Assembly: GCA_019279435.1 (NCBI GenBank)
Contig: JAAALK010000287.1
Coordinates: 13,454,162 to 13,518,161 of the forward strand
Direction: 5' to 3'
DNA length: 64,000 nt
DNA from: Zizania palustris
Taxonomy: Eukaryota; Streptophyta; Magnoliopsida; Poales; Poaceae
Shown: positions 1-11,664 of the stretch, one piece after another
Numbering within the stretch: position 1 is the stretch's first letter
Layout of the letters: each line of letters opens with the position of its first letter
Made by a program: the position numbers and the translations under genes
The notes under the pieces: model-generated
The model's input: the letters and a program-made list of their open reading frames with translations, nothing else
Databases searched by the model: none
What the model was told of the DNA's origin: nothing

Positions 1-522
1 TAATTTAGCACATAATGTAACATCGTTGCATGAACAAACTTGTCAAAATAAAAAGAGCCTAATTTACACACATATCCTCATAATAATAGCCTTTTATTCA
101 TTGAACGGAGGGTGTGATAGAACAGAGTCCACAATGAAATAGGGGTCGGTGGAGGACGCCATGATAGAATGGAGGTCGCGATGGCAAAGGAGCGAGCATG
201 ATGAAACATGGCCGATATGGTTTATGGTTCTTCACAATATGAAAGCATGGCTGGTGTTGTCAGCCTTGCCTATTTATACATAGGAGAAACCTATAGTGAC
301 ATGTGGAAAATAGTGATCGATAGGATCATTAGTAACGAGCAATAGTTACCGCCCATCACTAGTTCTTCGATTCATTAGTGATGGACTACATTACGACCTG
401 TCACTAATAAGGCATTATTACTGACGTGTGAACAACAACTCATTATTAAAAGTATATTACTAACGCGTGTCATTGATCTGACAATAAAGGTTATCCATTA
501 AAGATTGTTTTTGTGGTACTAC
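1..522 (-). mobile_element. CACTA transposon, terminal fragment (copy 0)
   Basis: This fragment matches the right end of the CACTA copy at 8611-25019: both have the stretch with 'agcacataatg' and 'cacatcctcat'-like words, the 'gatgaaacat' segment, and then a run of subterminal repeats of the type 'attagtgatgg' and its complement from about 310 to 500. It ends near 510-522 with 'tttttgtggtac', a degenerate form of the family terminus (complement of CACTAnnACAAA). The other end lies outside the window, so no TSD can be checked and the exact end is uncertain by a few bases. It points head-to-head toward copy 1. Confidence 0.6.
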
Positions 523-935
523 ATGAGAATGATGGTCAAACAAGTACTCTAGAAAACCCATAGCACTCCCATAGCACTCTAGTCACGTGCAAGATATGTC
601 TAGTTCACAGGGCAAGAATTTTAGTTTCCGTGGCAACATGGACTTGTACAAAAGATAAAGAAGCGGTCCACTAGAATTGATGTCCAAGTACTGACATAAT
701 CTATAATAGAAAGTGTATATTTATACATTATGAATATGTTCGCATCACATAAGAGGGATCACAATTACACAATTGGAGCATCATTTGGAAGCCATGTATG
801 TGCAAAGAAGAACAGTCAAGCTTCAAGAAAGGTCAAGTAACCTGACTTGACTCCCCTCTTCTAGACAAACTCGAGAAGTAATCCATTGTTAGTTCCACAA
901 AGTCACCTTCTACTAGACAATCATGAAAACTCAAT
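523..935. other. Unassigned spacer between two CACTA copies
   Basis: About 410 bases with no convincing open reading frame, RNA gene or terminal repeats. There is a short direct repeat 'cccatagcactc' near 558-585. Bases 933-935 (aat) are the left TSD of the following CACTA copy. Confidence 0.5.
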
Positions 936-954
936 TACTACCATAAAACCATTC

Positions 955-1095
955 TTTAGTGATGAAGCTTTACTAATGGATAATTGATGCACGCCACTAA
1001 TGCACTTTTAGTGATGGGCCATTTTGGATGTGTCGGTGAAGTTACCTTATTAGCGACGAGTTGTAATGTGGCCTGTCATTAATGATAAATAGGCA
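955..1095. repeat. CACTA subterminal repeats, left side of copy 1
   Basis: Repeated 10-12 base units of the form 'ttagtgatgg' and variants, in both orientations, directly inside the terminus. The block is the reverse complement of about 24880-25000. In En/Spm elements such arrays bind the transposase-encoded DNA-binding protein; that role is inferred here. Confidence 0.75.
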
Positions 1096-1845
1096 AGCCC
1101 TAAACTGAATCGACACAATTTCCATTAGCACAAACATAACACTAGAATCTCACCATCATCATTGCCTATTCGTCGTGTTCCTTGCTGGTACCATTCTAGT
1201 CGGCTCCATCCTAGACATCCATTCCATGACCTCTATTCCATCGTCCATTCTGTCACGCGTGGCCGGCCTCCATATTGCTGTCTGTTTCGTTGCGCATGGC
1301 CAACCTTACTTGCCACCACTTAGGTTGCATACTCCTCCTCATCCTCCTAAGGTCCTCGCCTCCTTGTCCTCCTTCAAATATGTGGTTATATGAATATGTG
1401 ATGAATATGTGGAAATGTGATGGAATGAGGATATTTTGTTGTAATATTTGCTTAATGAAGATAATGCTATTTGTGAAATATGAGTATGTGTGTGATAAAT
1501 TAGGTTCATTATGGGCTAATATTATTGTTCCTACATTTTATTCATACAATATTCTTTCAATACATGCCTTTCATAGTTTCATTACATGCATATGGTATTA
1601 TTGTATTTTTTTATCATTTCAAATATAGGACATGACAAGTAGGCGGGTCCCTATGGTGCTAATTTACGTTCTTGACAGTTTCCTCATAAAGATCGATCAT
1701 CTAGTAAATGGGGGGCGTCACTAGGCTTATACATTGTACATTGTATATATTGTTTATGTGGTAATAAATCTAATTAATTGATATAATATTATATCTTTGT
1801 TTTAGTTTTTATCAAAAATATTTGGCAATATTAATAACATTCATG

Positions 1846-2434
1846 TTGGTGACACCCTTAAGATATTGAAAAGAGAGGGGTACATCAGTGAGGTTGAAGT
1901 TGTGAGTTGTGGAGGCAGATTATGCCTCTATAAAGGGTGACCCGAATTTAGTAAAAGAGGCGGCATCTCACAAGGGGACTATGTGGTAATAACAATGGGA
2001 CAAGCCCCATTGACAGTTATGGCCAAATTTTACACCAACTTTGGAGATGAGAAGACTCCAATGGCCATAAAAGTGAAGGACAACAAGAGTAGTATTTATA
2101 CTTATAGAATTGACATTACTTACTAGACATGCATATTTTGTTTATGCGCTTAGCATTATTTCATTATAATGTTAGGGGAGGGCCCTAACAATATTGTGGA
2201 GAGGAAGGGAAAGCGGATATCCACGGAGATCAAAACCAACCAAATGGAGCAACTAAAGCACATCTGTTATTTTGGCAATCTAACAGATGTAACTCCAACA
2301 AGAAAGGCTCTTTTGTAAGACATCTCGATAGGTTTATCCTCTAAGACTCTGTTATATGTGTACCAAATAAATAATGTGATCCTCAATAAGAAGTCTGTCG
2401 TAAGCTATTTGCACATGTTAGTGGTTAATTAGAT
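1846..2434 (+). pseudogene. Passenger coding remnant in CACTA copy 1
   Basis: Two protein-like blocks can be read with breaks. The first, about 1846-2120, includes a stretch with 'GDYVVITMGQAPL' and 'AKFYTNFGDEKTPM'. The second, about 2172-2434, includes 'ERKGKRI' and 'MEQLKHI'. Both blocks recur in CACTA copy 2 (about 23579-23850 and 8866-9243, minus strand) with mostly conservative amino-acid changes, which suggests a former coding sequence rather than chance frames. The roughly 50-base AT-rich stretch between the blocks (about 2125-2170) could be an intron. Stops and at least one frameshift are present. I do not recognise the family; it is not an evident CACTA transposase domain, and could be a captured host fragment or part of a second element-encoded protein. 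Confidence 0.4.
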
Positions 2435-3149
2435 CATCTATGCAGATAGCCTTGTCTAACTAGCTTTTGTTTTAATTTGTTCTAATAGTACTTTTCAAGG
2501 CAGTATTGTGATATGTACATCACAGCTCACCTACATCAGCATACTATGAAGATTCAAGTAGCAATAGCAGGGTTTAGGTAGTTCCGATTGTGGTGCATAA
2601 ATCCACAGATGGACGATGCTATCTAACTACTAGTTTTGGCTAATTTCTTCGAGATAACGGGTTAGAAGTTGGCATAGTATGTGCCTTCCATTTCAACATC
2701 AACATTGGTGCAATCGAGGTTGTCGTGTATGTGGTGTAAACCTAGGAGGAGAACAGAGTGATAATAAAATAAGATGGCGCCTAACTAGATATGTACATCC
2801 TTAATCACTTCATGGTGGCTAGATAAAGAGAATCTTTGCATTGCATATTCATAAGAGCTTGAGTAGTGTTCTATAGAGATACTCACTGTCTACCCACCAT
2901 AAATTGACTAAGGCTACAATAGAGATCTAGTTTTGTAGTCTCTTTTATTGTTACCTTGTAGTCCTCCTTAGCCATACAATTTCTTTGAGATAACACATTA
3001 AAAGTTAATATAAGTGATAGTTTCGTTATGAATTTTCTATGGTGAATTGTATTTGTTCTATGATGAATTGTATGTGATATGCTTTGCATGTTAGATATGT
3101 TATGATGCAACCTACAAACTATTTTTTTTTTCAAAATGACCATAATATT

Positions 3150-3391
3150 AGTGACGTTTGATAATACAACCCGTCACTAAAAAGTAATAGTAGGTGAGCC
3201 AATAGGCCACTATTAGTGATGGGTGAATACTGTCGCTCATCACTAAAGGTCACTAAAGATTGATCGTTCAGTGATGGGTAAACACCCATCACTAATGATG
3301 TTACATCACTGATGTGATAAAAATGATGGGGGACATGCCTGTCACTAATGTACATTATTACTAGTCAGTAATGTATATTTTTGTGGTAGTG
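3150..3391. repeat. CACTA subterminal repeats, right side of copy 1
   Basis: Dense alternating units such as 'ccatcactaa' and 'ttagtgatggg' run up to the terminal 'gtggtagtg'. The reverse complement is found at 8611-8880, the matching end of copy 2. Confidence 0.8.
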
Positions 3392-3394
3392 AAT

Positions 3395-4739
3395 GTATCT
3401 CACCTTCTATGGAGGCATGTTGGTGAATCACCAGCCAGTCCACCCAAGATGATACCCCAGGTGTTGATTAGATTTGTGTAAGAGAAGCACAATGCCTTCA
3501 AATCTGATGGTCGACTCTAGAATACGAGAGCCAAAGTTTATTCTAGTTTAGACTTTTCGGATGATAATAGACCTACGTCTAGTGTTTTGGTGTGTACTAT
3601 GATGGAGGATATTACAATATCACACAATCAAAATATGGAGGCTTGGGCATCAAAAGCAAGAAAAATACACTAAAGTTTGATGATGAGCTAGATGAGATTG
3701 ATGATAGATGCATCTTGGGCAGGTCTCGTCTTCTTTATATACTCATGAGCTAAGTCTAACAATCATAGGAATCTATTCCAAGTAGGACTTGGATTCTCTA
3801 ACAAACTTTTATAATAAATTCCCAATTACAAGGATTCCAATACAAATATATCTCTAGATACTATACTTAGAGCTTAACTATCAGATAAGGATTTTAACTT
3901 TCCTTATTATAATACAACCCTTATTTATGGTCCATATCAGATGGTCAATGCTGGTCTTGGCCTACTCTTGGTCTGTTCTAATAAGCCCAACTATGGTATA
4001 CCCAGGGGTTACATCCGTCATAGCAACACCCAATCTATTTTTGGCTCGGTTGAATAAATCATTAGAGAAAACAACCTAGGAGGAGCACTCTTCTGATATG
4101 GAATTTCAACATCTTTGTCAAACTTTGATATCCTTGAAAAAATCTTTGTTCACCTTCTTTCATGTGTAGATCACCATATAGGTTCACCAACACATTATAG
4201 CCCTCGAGACTCAAGTTAAAAGGAACATTTTGCTCAAGGGTCCAAGAATATCCTGCAAATAATAATCTCCTGCTTCACGATCATGTCTTCATCGAGACCT
4301 CCCTACCAAACGGTCATGGTTGAAGTCTTGAACTTATGATGAACTTGGAAGAAATTTATCTTGAGTCTTTCAATAAATTGATATCCTGTTGTTCAGGCCT
4401 CTCGCATATCCATATGCTTGCGGGCTCGAAACATATTAATTTTTGCAATCTCTCGAGAATTTTTATTCCTGAGGTCTCATACATCAAAGTGGGAAAGCCC
4501 CAAGCATGGTAGCACTCGAGGGTGTGATCCTCCAAACGTGAAGTTTTTTGGTCGTGCGAGTCCCCGAAAGCCTTTCGCACCTCTCGCCAGTGCTACTAAA
4601 TTTTTCTTGGTCACCTCTTTCCCAACTCCGTCCTCCACATCATTGTTTGCGTGAATATATGTGAAGCGTACCTGGGAGTGGATCCATACTAGAACCACTT
4701 TTGGTACTATTATGTTATCTGCCATTCAATGAGGAAAAA
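3395..4739. other. Unassigned, degraded sequence
   Basis: Short overlapping frames on both strands (for example 4356-4725) have no recognisable domain and no consistent codon pattern. No terminal repeats were found. It may be decayed upstream sequence of the gene remnant that follows, or an old element I cannot delimit. Confidence 0.4.
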
Positions 4740-7700
4740 TGTGATCATAGAGATGATGCTCCACCTCCACCTTAGGTGGTCTGGCGAGTATCTACAGATG
4801 CCCACTACATCTTCGAACAAGGGGTGGAAGGCAGACTGGTTCTATGGTTGAACCACCCTCTAGCCCTCGAGGTAGACGTTGACCCCAAACCAACATCCCT
4901 AACAAGTTGTGCTTATTAGTGTTCCTTGTTCTACAAAGATCAAGTGAAGGATCTGCTCAATGTAGTGAAGGGACTCCGAGCAAGTGAGCTAACCAGGATC
5001 AAGGTTGCGGCCTGCTTGTTGTTGCGATGGATCTTCCCGTTGTAGCCCCAAGACAAGGCACCCTATGAGGTGGTCGGGTCCTTTGACCCTCGAGCTCTAG
5101 AGAATGAGTGGATGCCTCGGGCTAAGGTAGCAAAATATCTCAACTCATTCTTTGGGAATCCAAGATTCCCGAATGATCTCGACATACTACATCTCAAACC
5201 ATTGACCTTGGGTGAGCTTATGCCCTTACGCTCTTTGTTTTTGGCTTCGTTTAATCCTTTGTTGTTGTCTTGTATTGATGTTTGACAACCCATGTAGTGT
5301 GATCTGCCTAGCCATATGGTAACATTACGTACTTCTCACAAGCGCTACTCCCTAAGCATCCTCGATGGGTCGACCCACCTCACCAATGGCTGACGGGAGG
5401 TGTTAATCCATCCCTCCTGCTTCCAAAGTTGAAGCGAATTGAACTCGGTGGGACAAGCAAGTACTCGTAGCCTACCGAGGTCAGGGTGGATGGAGCCCCA
5501 ACAATCGACTGACATCGGCTGATCCTCAGTGATGAGGAGCCCGAGGCTATGGAGGATGTTGTAACCTCTGTGGTGGCATTGGCCTCTCCCTATGCCATTC
5601 CGGTGAAGGTGCCTAAGTAGGTAACTAAAAAATATTTGTGCTTAGCATCAATGTAAGGTCAAAGTTGGTTCCTATGTGCAGCAATTTATCTTTGTTGCTG
5701 ATTTACATTCATCTTGGTCTACAAGGTGGTCACGGTCAACCTCCTAGTCGGACCACTGGTGACCCCATCGCTCCTAGATAACAATACTGGTGTTGAGGCA
5801 TCAGGTACTGGGGAGGCTATGGCCATGCTGGTCATGGAAGGCAAGGTAACCCTCATCGATGCAGATGTTGTGGGCCCAATTGCAGCTTTGATAGGTGAGG
5901 ATGTCGCCGTGGCGCCAGAGGCGATTGTCGATACTCTAGCCATTAATTCGGTGGCTTCTATATAAGGTACAATGGTCGAGGAGGAAGCTGCCAATCCCCT
6001 AGAGGGCACTAGTCCAGAGGCCCAGCGCGCTGCCCTGATGTTAGTGGATAGTCTCGAGGTGGTGGATTGCTCGGGAGCCCTCGACGGGGAGGTCATATCT
6101 CCTGTATCATCCCTAGGTGCGGTGCCGGAGCCAGCCGCCCCTCTTTTTTCATAGCTCGCCAATGTAAGATTTGTTCCCCCTTTTCATGTTGTTTTTTGTT
6201 TTGGGTCACTATCCTGACAGTTTGCTTGTGTTCTGTAGCTATTCCGGGCATAGTACATGCGAAAGATTAAAGCTCCGCTGCGAGCATGATGACCTCTGTA
6301 AGATTGAAATGCACAAACCACAGCAACCATAGGGGGGTGAATGGTTGCATTATCCGAAAACTGACACCAAAAAACAAATCAAAAAGCTAATTCTCAACCA
6401 ATTAGCAAAATTCTAGACCACACCAAACAGCCTCATCATGGCAAGGTAAAATGAACGTAACATTAAAACCATAACTCAGATAGATCTGAAATTTTTACAC
6501 AATAAACTAGACTTCAATACAAAACATTCCCTAGTTATTTCACTCAAATCTGAATTCCCATACAAAAGTTATGATCCCTGAAATTTGCAGCAGCATAAAA
6601 ACAGAACAAATGTGATCTGAGAATTAAAACTTTAATTACTCCCTAATTTGCGAGGAATTGACCAATAAAACTTATCAGATTTCTTTCTCAATGTCCTATC
6701 AAGGTTTTGGATGAATCAAATTGAATTAAATCACAAGTACAAGTGAAATCACGGAATAAGCCAAAATGATGAAAATCGACGAACACTAAGAAAAAAGGAC
6801 ACGATATCACACTGATTGATGCTTGAAGATGAATCTTTATTGCATAAGAGTGTTTATAAGGTGCAATCCGAAGCAAACCTCACCAAATCATGGACAAAGC
6901 CTTATATGGGGAGAAAAATGCTAAACCCTAATTTTCTCTTCTTTTTATGATGTATTCTGCTCTCTCCTCTAGTCTTTTTATAGTCCCTCATGGTTTTCAC
7001 CATGAGCCACAAAATTAACAATTTTTGGAATAGTAATCCAACCAGGAATCTATATCCCTTTCAAATCCAACAAATCCTAACTCCTTCTGAATTTGTCTTC
7101 TTTCCATATCTGCACACATCCCCATGTATGACATATAGAAACCTCATATACTTTCCATATCTCACACATATCCCATGTACACCATAAGGAAACCTCATCT
7201 TCTCATGCCAGATCCTCTAGCTCAAGCGTCCTGCATGACATCCTTGACCATTACGAGCCTCAACTCCTCCCTGAGCCTCGCTCTAATCCCATCATCAACC
7301 ACAACTCGCCCTGAAGCAATGCCTACACATGAACAAACCAGGAAACCCTTTCCTGATCACAAATTCTTTCCAACCAGACTCAATTAGTCCAACGAATCAC
7401 AAACAGAAACCCTTTTCTTGAGAACAAGTTCTTTCAAACTTGTGTTAACCATTCCAATCATAAACATGATGTATTTAATGAATAAACAAATTAAACCACA
7501 TGATCCTACTCATATAAAAATATAAGTGATCCAAAATCTCAAGTGTTGAACCTGTCACATGCTGAATTTCTTGAGGGTTGAAATCCTCAAGGCTAAGTGA
7601 TGAGTCCTTGAGAAGAGTGCTCGACAACTTGACCAATGTGATCTTCGACTCAAATCAATTAAAACCAATTCATTCAACACATGTCAAGATCAAAACTAAT

Positions 7701-8430
7701 GTGTTCATCATAAATTAATGATCATACACATGATCTCACAACCTCCTAGCCCAGAACACCAAGATTTTGTATAGAGTTATCACGGCAAAGACGTCCACGG
7801 TCGGTGCTGAGGTGATGGTCAAGATTTCAATTCATTTGGCTGAAGAGGCCGATCACCAAGTGGTGGCCCTAAGGGCCATAGTTGAGGAGGACGATTGCCA
7901 AAAAAATGCTCTAAGGACCATGGTCGATGGGGGCAAGGGAGGCAAAGGGAGCCACCCGATGGGCCCTCGATGCAGCGAAGGGTTCAGTGGAGTCGTCTTA
8001 GGCTAAGTATTGGAGTATGATTTTTCTAGGAAATCACCCCTTTATTATTGTCTTGTCATCTCTTTTCCTTAATCTTAACTAGTATTCTATCTGCAGTGAG
8101 GCATGATCCGAAGGGGCCTGAATTGGGGAGCTCAAGATTGAAGCGGTTGAGGTTCGTGTGGTGGTCGAGCACGTGTACTCACTTCTAGTCGAGGATGACG
8201 AGGCAGAGTTCTAGGACGAGCTTGGGGGTTTTGAGACCTAGCTCTGCCTCCTCGTCGATGAGGCGGTGAAGGCTGGGGTCAAACAAGCCTTGGTCTATGT
8301 TCAGGCCTACTTCCTAGTGGATGACCTTTAGTTGTTGGAGCATGGAATGCTCATCAGGTTACTGAGGATCAAGTTGTGGTGCTCCAGCAAGAGGTGGAAG
8401 GTGTCGCCGTCATGATTGCTAGGGATATCT
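4740..8430 (+). pseudogene. Decayed multi-exon gene resembling the plant 'putative gypsy type transposon' protein family
   Basis: Translated pieces look like the family often labelled 'putative gypsy type transposon' (Pfam PF04195): 'NKGWKADWFY' near 4800, then a helical stretch around 4950-5210 reading on into the open frame 5070-5211. Next comes an acidic, alanine-rich low-complexity part (5714-6160) and a C-terminal stretch with 'AGVKQALVYVQAYFL' near 8270-8320. Plant-type splice signals separate the blocks: intron candidates are 5212-5296 (gtgagc...tag, 85 bp) and 6164-6238 (gtaaga...tag, 75 bp), with an acceptor 'tctgcag' ending at 8096. Several stops and frame changes make it non-functional. 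It is split by the solo LTR at 6297-7740. It could be the accessory antisense gene left from a Tat-type retrotransposon whose gag-pol has gone, or a host-resident relative. The family assignment is from memory of sequence character and needs a profile search. Confidence 0.4.
6297..7740 (-). mobile_element. Solo LTR of a Sirevirus-like copia element
   Basis: The element starts tgtaagattg and ends gatctcaca, flanked by the perfect 5-bp TSD acctc (6292-6296 and 7741-7745). The start carries 'ggggggtgaatgg', the same G-tract-plus-tgaat motif found at the LTR ends of the other Sirevirus-type elements here when read on this strand, so the LTR is in minus orientation. A TATA-like 'actataaaaag' lies on the minus strand near 6973-6985. 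There is no primer binding site, polypurine tract, coding region or second LTR, so this fits LTR-LTR recombination of a full element. It interrupts the gene remnant above. Confidence 0.75.
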
Positions 8431-8610
8431 AGTTCCTACATCCTCTCGATAATCTTTCCACATCCACCAAGCCCAAGACCCTAACACATCATCTCTCATG
8501 GGAAAGATCTTGTAACATCATCTGCCGAATCTTAGGATCCCGTGACATCACCTCCAAAAGAGTAGTTGTGTATGTCCTACATCAAGTGTTTGGTAATGAT
8601 TAGAAAACAA

Positions 8611-8880
8611 CACTACCACAAAAATGTATGTTAGTGATAGGTAATAACGTATATTAGTGACGGGAATGTCTCCCATCACTCTTATCACATCAGTGACGTA
8701 ACATCATTTACCCATCACTAAAGGATCAACCTTTAGTGACCTTTATTGATGGACGACAATATTCACTCATCACTAATAGTGGCTTATCGGCTCACTATTA
8801 CTTTTTAGTGATGAGTCGTAATGTCACCCGTCATTAAAGGGTCCTTTAGTGATGGTTGATTATTGTTACCCATTACTAAT
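8611..8880. repeat. CACTA subterminal repeats, left end of copy 2
   Basis: Repeats of 'ttagtgatggg' and complement, for example around 8640-8660, 8690-8760 and 8800-8880. They are the inverted counterpart of 3150-3391. Confidence 0.8.
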
Positions 8881-9243
8881 ATTATGGTCATTTTGAAAAA
8901 AAACAATAATAGTTCTATAGGCTATATCATAAATCAAAGTCAGGATTTGACAGCCAACATATCCAATATCCAAAGCATATACAACATCCATCGTCATGTG
9001 AAAATAACTTACCACAAACTTCTTGTTAATGATTACATTATTTATTGTGTAGACATATAACAGAGTCTCGGAGGATAAACCTCTCGAGATATCTTGTAGG
9101 AGAGCCTTCTTTAGTGGAGTTATATCTATTGGATTGCCAAAATAATAGATGTGCTTCAATTGCTCCATTTGGTCAGTGTTGACCTCTCTAGCTATCCGCT
9201 TCCCCTTCCTCTCAACAACATTGCTAGGGCACTCCCCTAACAT
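8866..9243 (-). pseudogene. Passenger ORF remnant of CACTA copy 2, distal block
   Basis: An open frame of 125 codons on the minus strand. Its first 90 or so codons are the second block of the passenger coding remnant also seen at 2172-2434 in copy 1, and here that block has no internal stop. It begins with a methionine followed by 'LGECPSN' and includes 'ERKGKRI' and 'MEQLKHIYYFGNP'. The last 30 or so codons run into the subterminal repeats and are probably not coding. The upstream block (about 23579-23850, minus strand) is now 14.3 kb away because S1 is inserted between them. Function unknown; no transmembrane segment, zinc-finger pattern or nuclease motif is evident. Confidence 0.4.
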
Positions 9244-9299
9244 TATAATGAAACCATGCTAATCATGTAAACATAGCATGCGTGTCTAGTAAGTAATGT

Positions 9300-9304
9300 G
9301 AGTT
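9300..9304. repeat. TSD of S1, left copy
   Basis: gagtt immediately before the LTR start tgttgg. The second copy is at 23574-23578, directly after the terminal tttctca. Confidence 0.9.
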
Positions 9305-10021
9305 TGTTGGACCGAAAACGGCGTCCAGAGAAGGGGTGACTGGGAGCTTTTAAAATTTCAGACTAAAAATAGTCTTCTGTTTTAATTCTGTCTTCTGCGG
9401 AATAGGCTTCGAACACACCCTTCGAACTTCTGGTTCGGAGGTATTTAACAGCTCCGAAACCCGGTTTCGCCAGGAGCAAAAGTTCGAAGTCAAGAAGACT
9501 TCGCTCCACCCACAACACCAAAAACTCAACTCTGCTAAGTCAGTGCAAGGCTCCGCACACTGGGTGCCTTCGAGTAGGCTTCACACTTCACCCTTCGCAA
9601 GAGCAGATTTCCCTCTGAGGACATCGACCAAATACTCAGCGATAGCAACTGATGCTAGGCTTTGTACTTCAAAGGTCTAAACGCACACTAAGTACACTTC
9701 GCCGAGGGCTTCGACAAGGGAAGAAAACGGGCTTCGAACAGTGCTTCGCCAGTAATCAGAGAGGTCTTGACTCTAGTTTACACAGAGCGAACAGACACTG
9801 AAAAACACACACTTCACACGAACAGACTTCTCACACACTTCTCCAGAAAGGATCCAGTGCACAAACTCAACCCAAAAGAAGGTGGTGCATAGAAAAATCA
9901 AAGCATGCAGTGCAATGTAGGCATACAAGTTCAAACAATAAATGAAGACAGAATCAAAGTTTCATTACTTGAACAGGGAACACAAAATGAACTCACAGAC
10001 TGAATACAAAGAATGTGGTGG

Positions 10022-10026
10022 CTAGC
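10022..10026. repeat. TSD of the nested non-autonomous element, left copy
   Basis: ctagc before tgtaggaccg. The right copy is atagc at 14080-14084 with one substitution. The empty site can be read in the other S1 LTR near 22298-22312 (ggctagcacaggagc). Confidence 0.8.
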
Positions 10027-11664
10027 TGTAGGACCGAAAGTAGCGACCAGAGGGGGGGGGGGGGGTGAATGGGCGCCTAAAAATTTCTTCCTAAACTATA
10101 ATCTAATCCCAACACCCAAACCAACTTAACCAGACAAATGATATTAGCAAAGTAAATTACTAGAATTAAAGTTGTCTAGCCTAAAAATGATCGGTATCTT
10201 AATTCAAATGATATTAAAGATAAACTAAATAAAAATACTACAGTAAATAAAAACACCTAAATAAATCACGAGATATTTATATTTCAGTCTAGAAATAAAA
10301 TACTAATCAACTGAATAAAAACATGGATCATTAAAAATTAATTCAGAATTAAACCAAAAATATTTCAGGTAAAACTAGAAAAATATAATTGCGACTAATA
10401 ATAATTTTTATAAGACCAGATTAAACAGATAAAAAATAATACGAGATAACTAAAAATAATTTAAATGATTAAGGGTTTAACTACGAGATTAATTTTTCAT
10501 TAAAAAACAGATAAATACAAGATTATTAACGAAACTTAGTCTACCTGAAAAATAGAAGATTAGTTCTACTTACCTGCATGCCGATCTGCAATGAAAACCT
10601 CCGCCGTAAAAATTACTTCATCGTCGCCGGTGTGATCTTCCACCGTGGAAGCCTCTCGCTCAGGGCTGCCGCCCGCCTGTGGCTTTGCCTGGGCAAAACT
10701 GCGCACAGCCAGTTGCTAGGTGCCGTGGGGCATGCAGAGCTGCTGCCTGGACTGCTGCGCCTGGTCTTCTTTTTGCCGCATAGCTCAATGCCAAAGACTG
10801 CCACACGTAAAAAGCTGATGCACGCCGGTCGGCTCTCGCCCAGAATGTTGTGCCCACAAGCCTGTAGTCCCTGCGTGAAGTTCCTGCCGCGCACGCCAAA
10901 AGGAGCCACAGACTATGCCCTATTGTGAACCGTGGGGCCCGCGCTAGTTTGTGCAAGACGTGGCTGCCGGTGCACGTGGAGGCCTTCGGCCGAAGAAAAA
11001 TAGCCAGACGCCGGCACGACGGCAGCGGAAGAAAATTTGGGGATCCAAAAAAGCTTGCAACCAAAAAGTGGACTGTAGATTGATATTTTAAAAAACAGTC
11101 ATTTATCCCTAGGGGGGATAGGGGCCTATTTATAGGCGACTCCTAATACCTGAAAAGACTAATTTACCCCTAGGGTAAATTAACACTGACTCTAAAATAA
11201 ATTCCGAAAATTACTAAAATATTCTTAGAAAAATCTCCCGACTCAAATAAAAATATCCTAAATTTAAAAACTAAATATTAATATCCTAAAAACAAAATAA
11301 TCATAGGTTGTCAGTTTTGCGCCGAAACTGACAAAGCGTCCACCGTCTTCGCATAGGGTACCCGGATTAGGCCGACCCGACCCCACAGCTTCCTCAGCCC
11401 GACAATCGCTCGCCGCCCGTGTACCTGAGTCAAACCTAGTCAACAGACCAGTGGATCATCTGCCGCTTCTAGCCCATGTACCCGGATTGGGCCAGCCTGA
11501 CTCCGCGGCTCCTCTGTCCGGCTGTCGCTCGCTGCCCGTGTATTTGAGTCACACGCGCCTCAGACTCGGCAGGTCTTCCTTTCTCTTCTTCTTCTTTGAC
11601 TTCCGTTGACAATCACTCATCACATTTGGAGTATCAAACCCATGTTCTTCAACATGGTTTCTCA
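10027..11664 (-). repeat. 3' LTR of the non-autonomous element
   Basis: tgtaggaccg ... tttctca on the plus strand, with a long G-tract at about 10050-10065 followed by tgaatgggc. The minus-strand TATA box is in 'ggcctatttataggcg' near 11123-11138. A GC-rich block at 10600-11000 is shared with the other LTR. The frames 10578-10928 (plus) and 10660-11064 (minus) recur in the sister LTR only because the LTRs are copies. Confidence 0.8.

Larger units (their letters stand above)
936..3391 (+). mobile_element. CACTA (En/Spm-type) transposon, short copy 1
   Basis: The left end is 'tactaccataaaac' (first base changed from C), and the right end is 'ttttgtggtagtg', the complement of CACTACCACAAAA. The flanks carry the same three bases, aat at 933-935 and aat at 3392-3394, the 3-bp TSD expected for CACTA elements. 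Subterminal repeats of the 'ttagtgatggg' type in both orientations lie at about 955-1090 and 3150-3370. At 2456 bp it is far too short for an autonomous CACTA element and shows no transposase domain that I recognise. The same sequence is present in inverted orientation at 8611-25019, where it is interrupted. The choice of plus strand is arbitrary because no transposase gene sets the direction. Confidence 0.85.

Noticed and set aside
1175..1628. Plus-strand ORFs in CACTA copy 1
   Set aside because: AT-rich, matched in copy 2 (24212-24454) at DNA level, but with transmembrane-like composition expected from T-rich DNA; not taken as a gene.
5719..6162. 147-codon minus-strand ORF opposite the decayed gene
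   Set aside because: Shadow of the alanine/acidic low-complexity plus-strand exon; the plus strand has splice signals and related composition to the family.
10578..11064. ORFs in the GC-rich part of the non-autonomous element LTR, repeated at 12985-13473
   Set aside because: The apparent conservation reflects LTR duplication only; no domain and both strands open.
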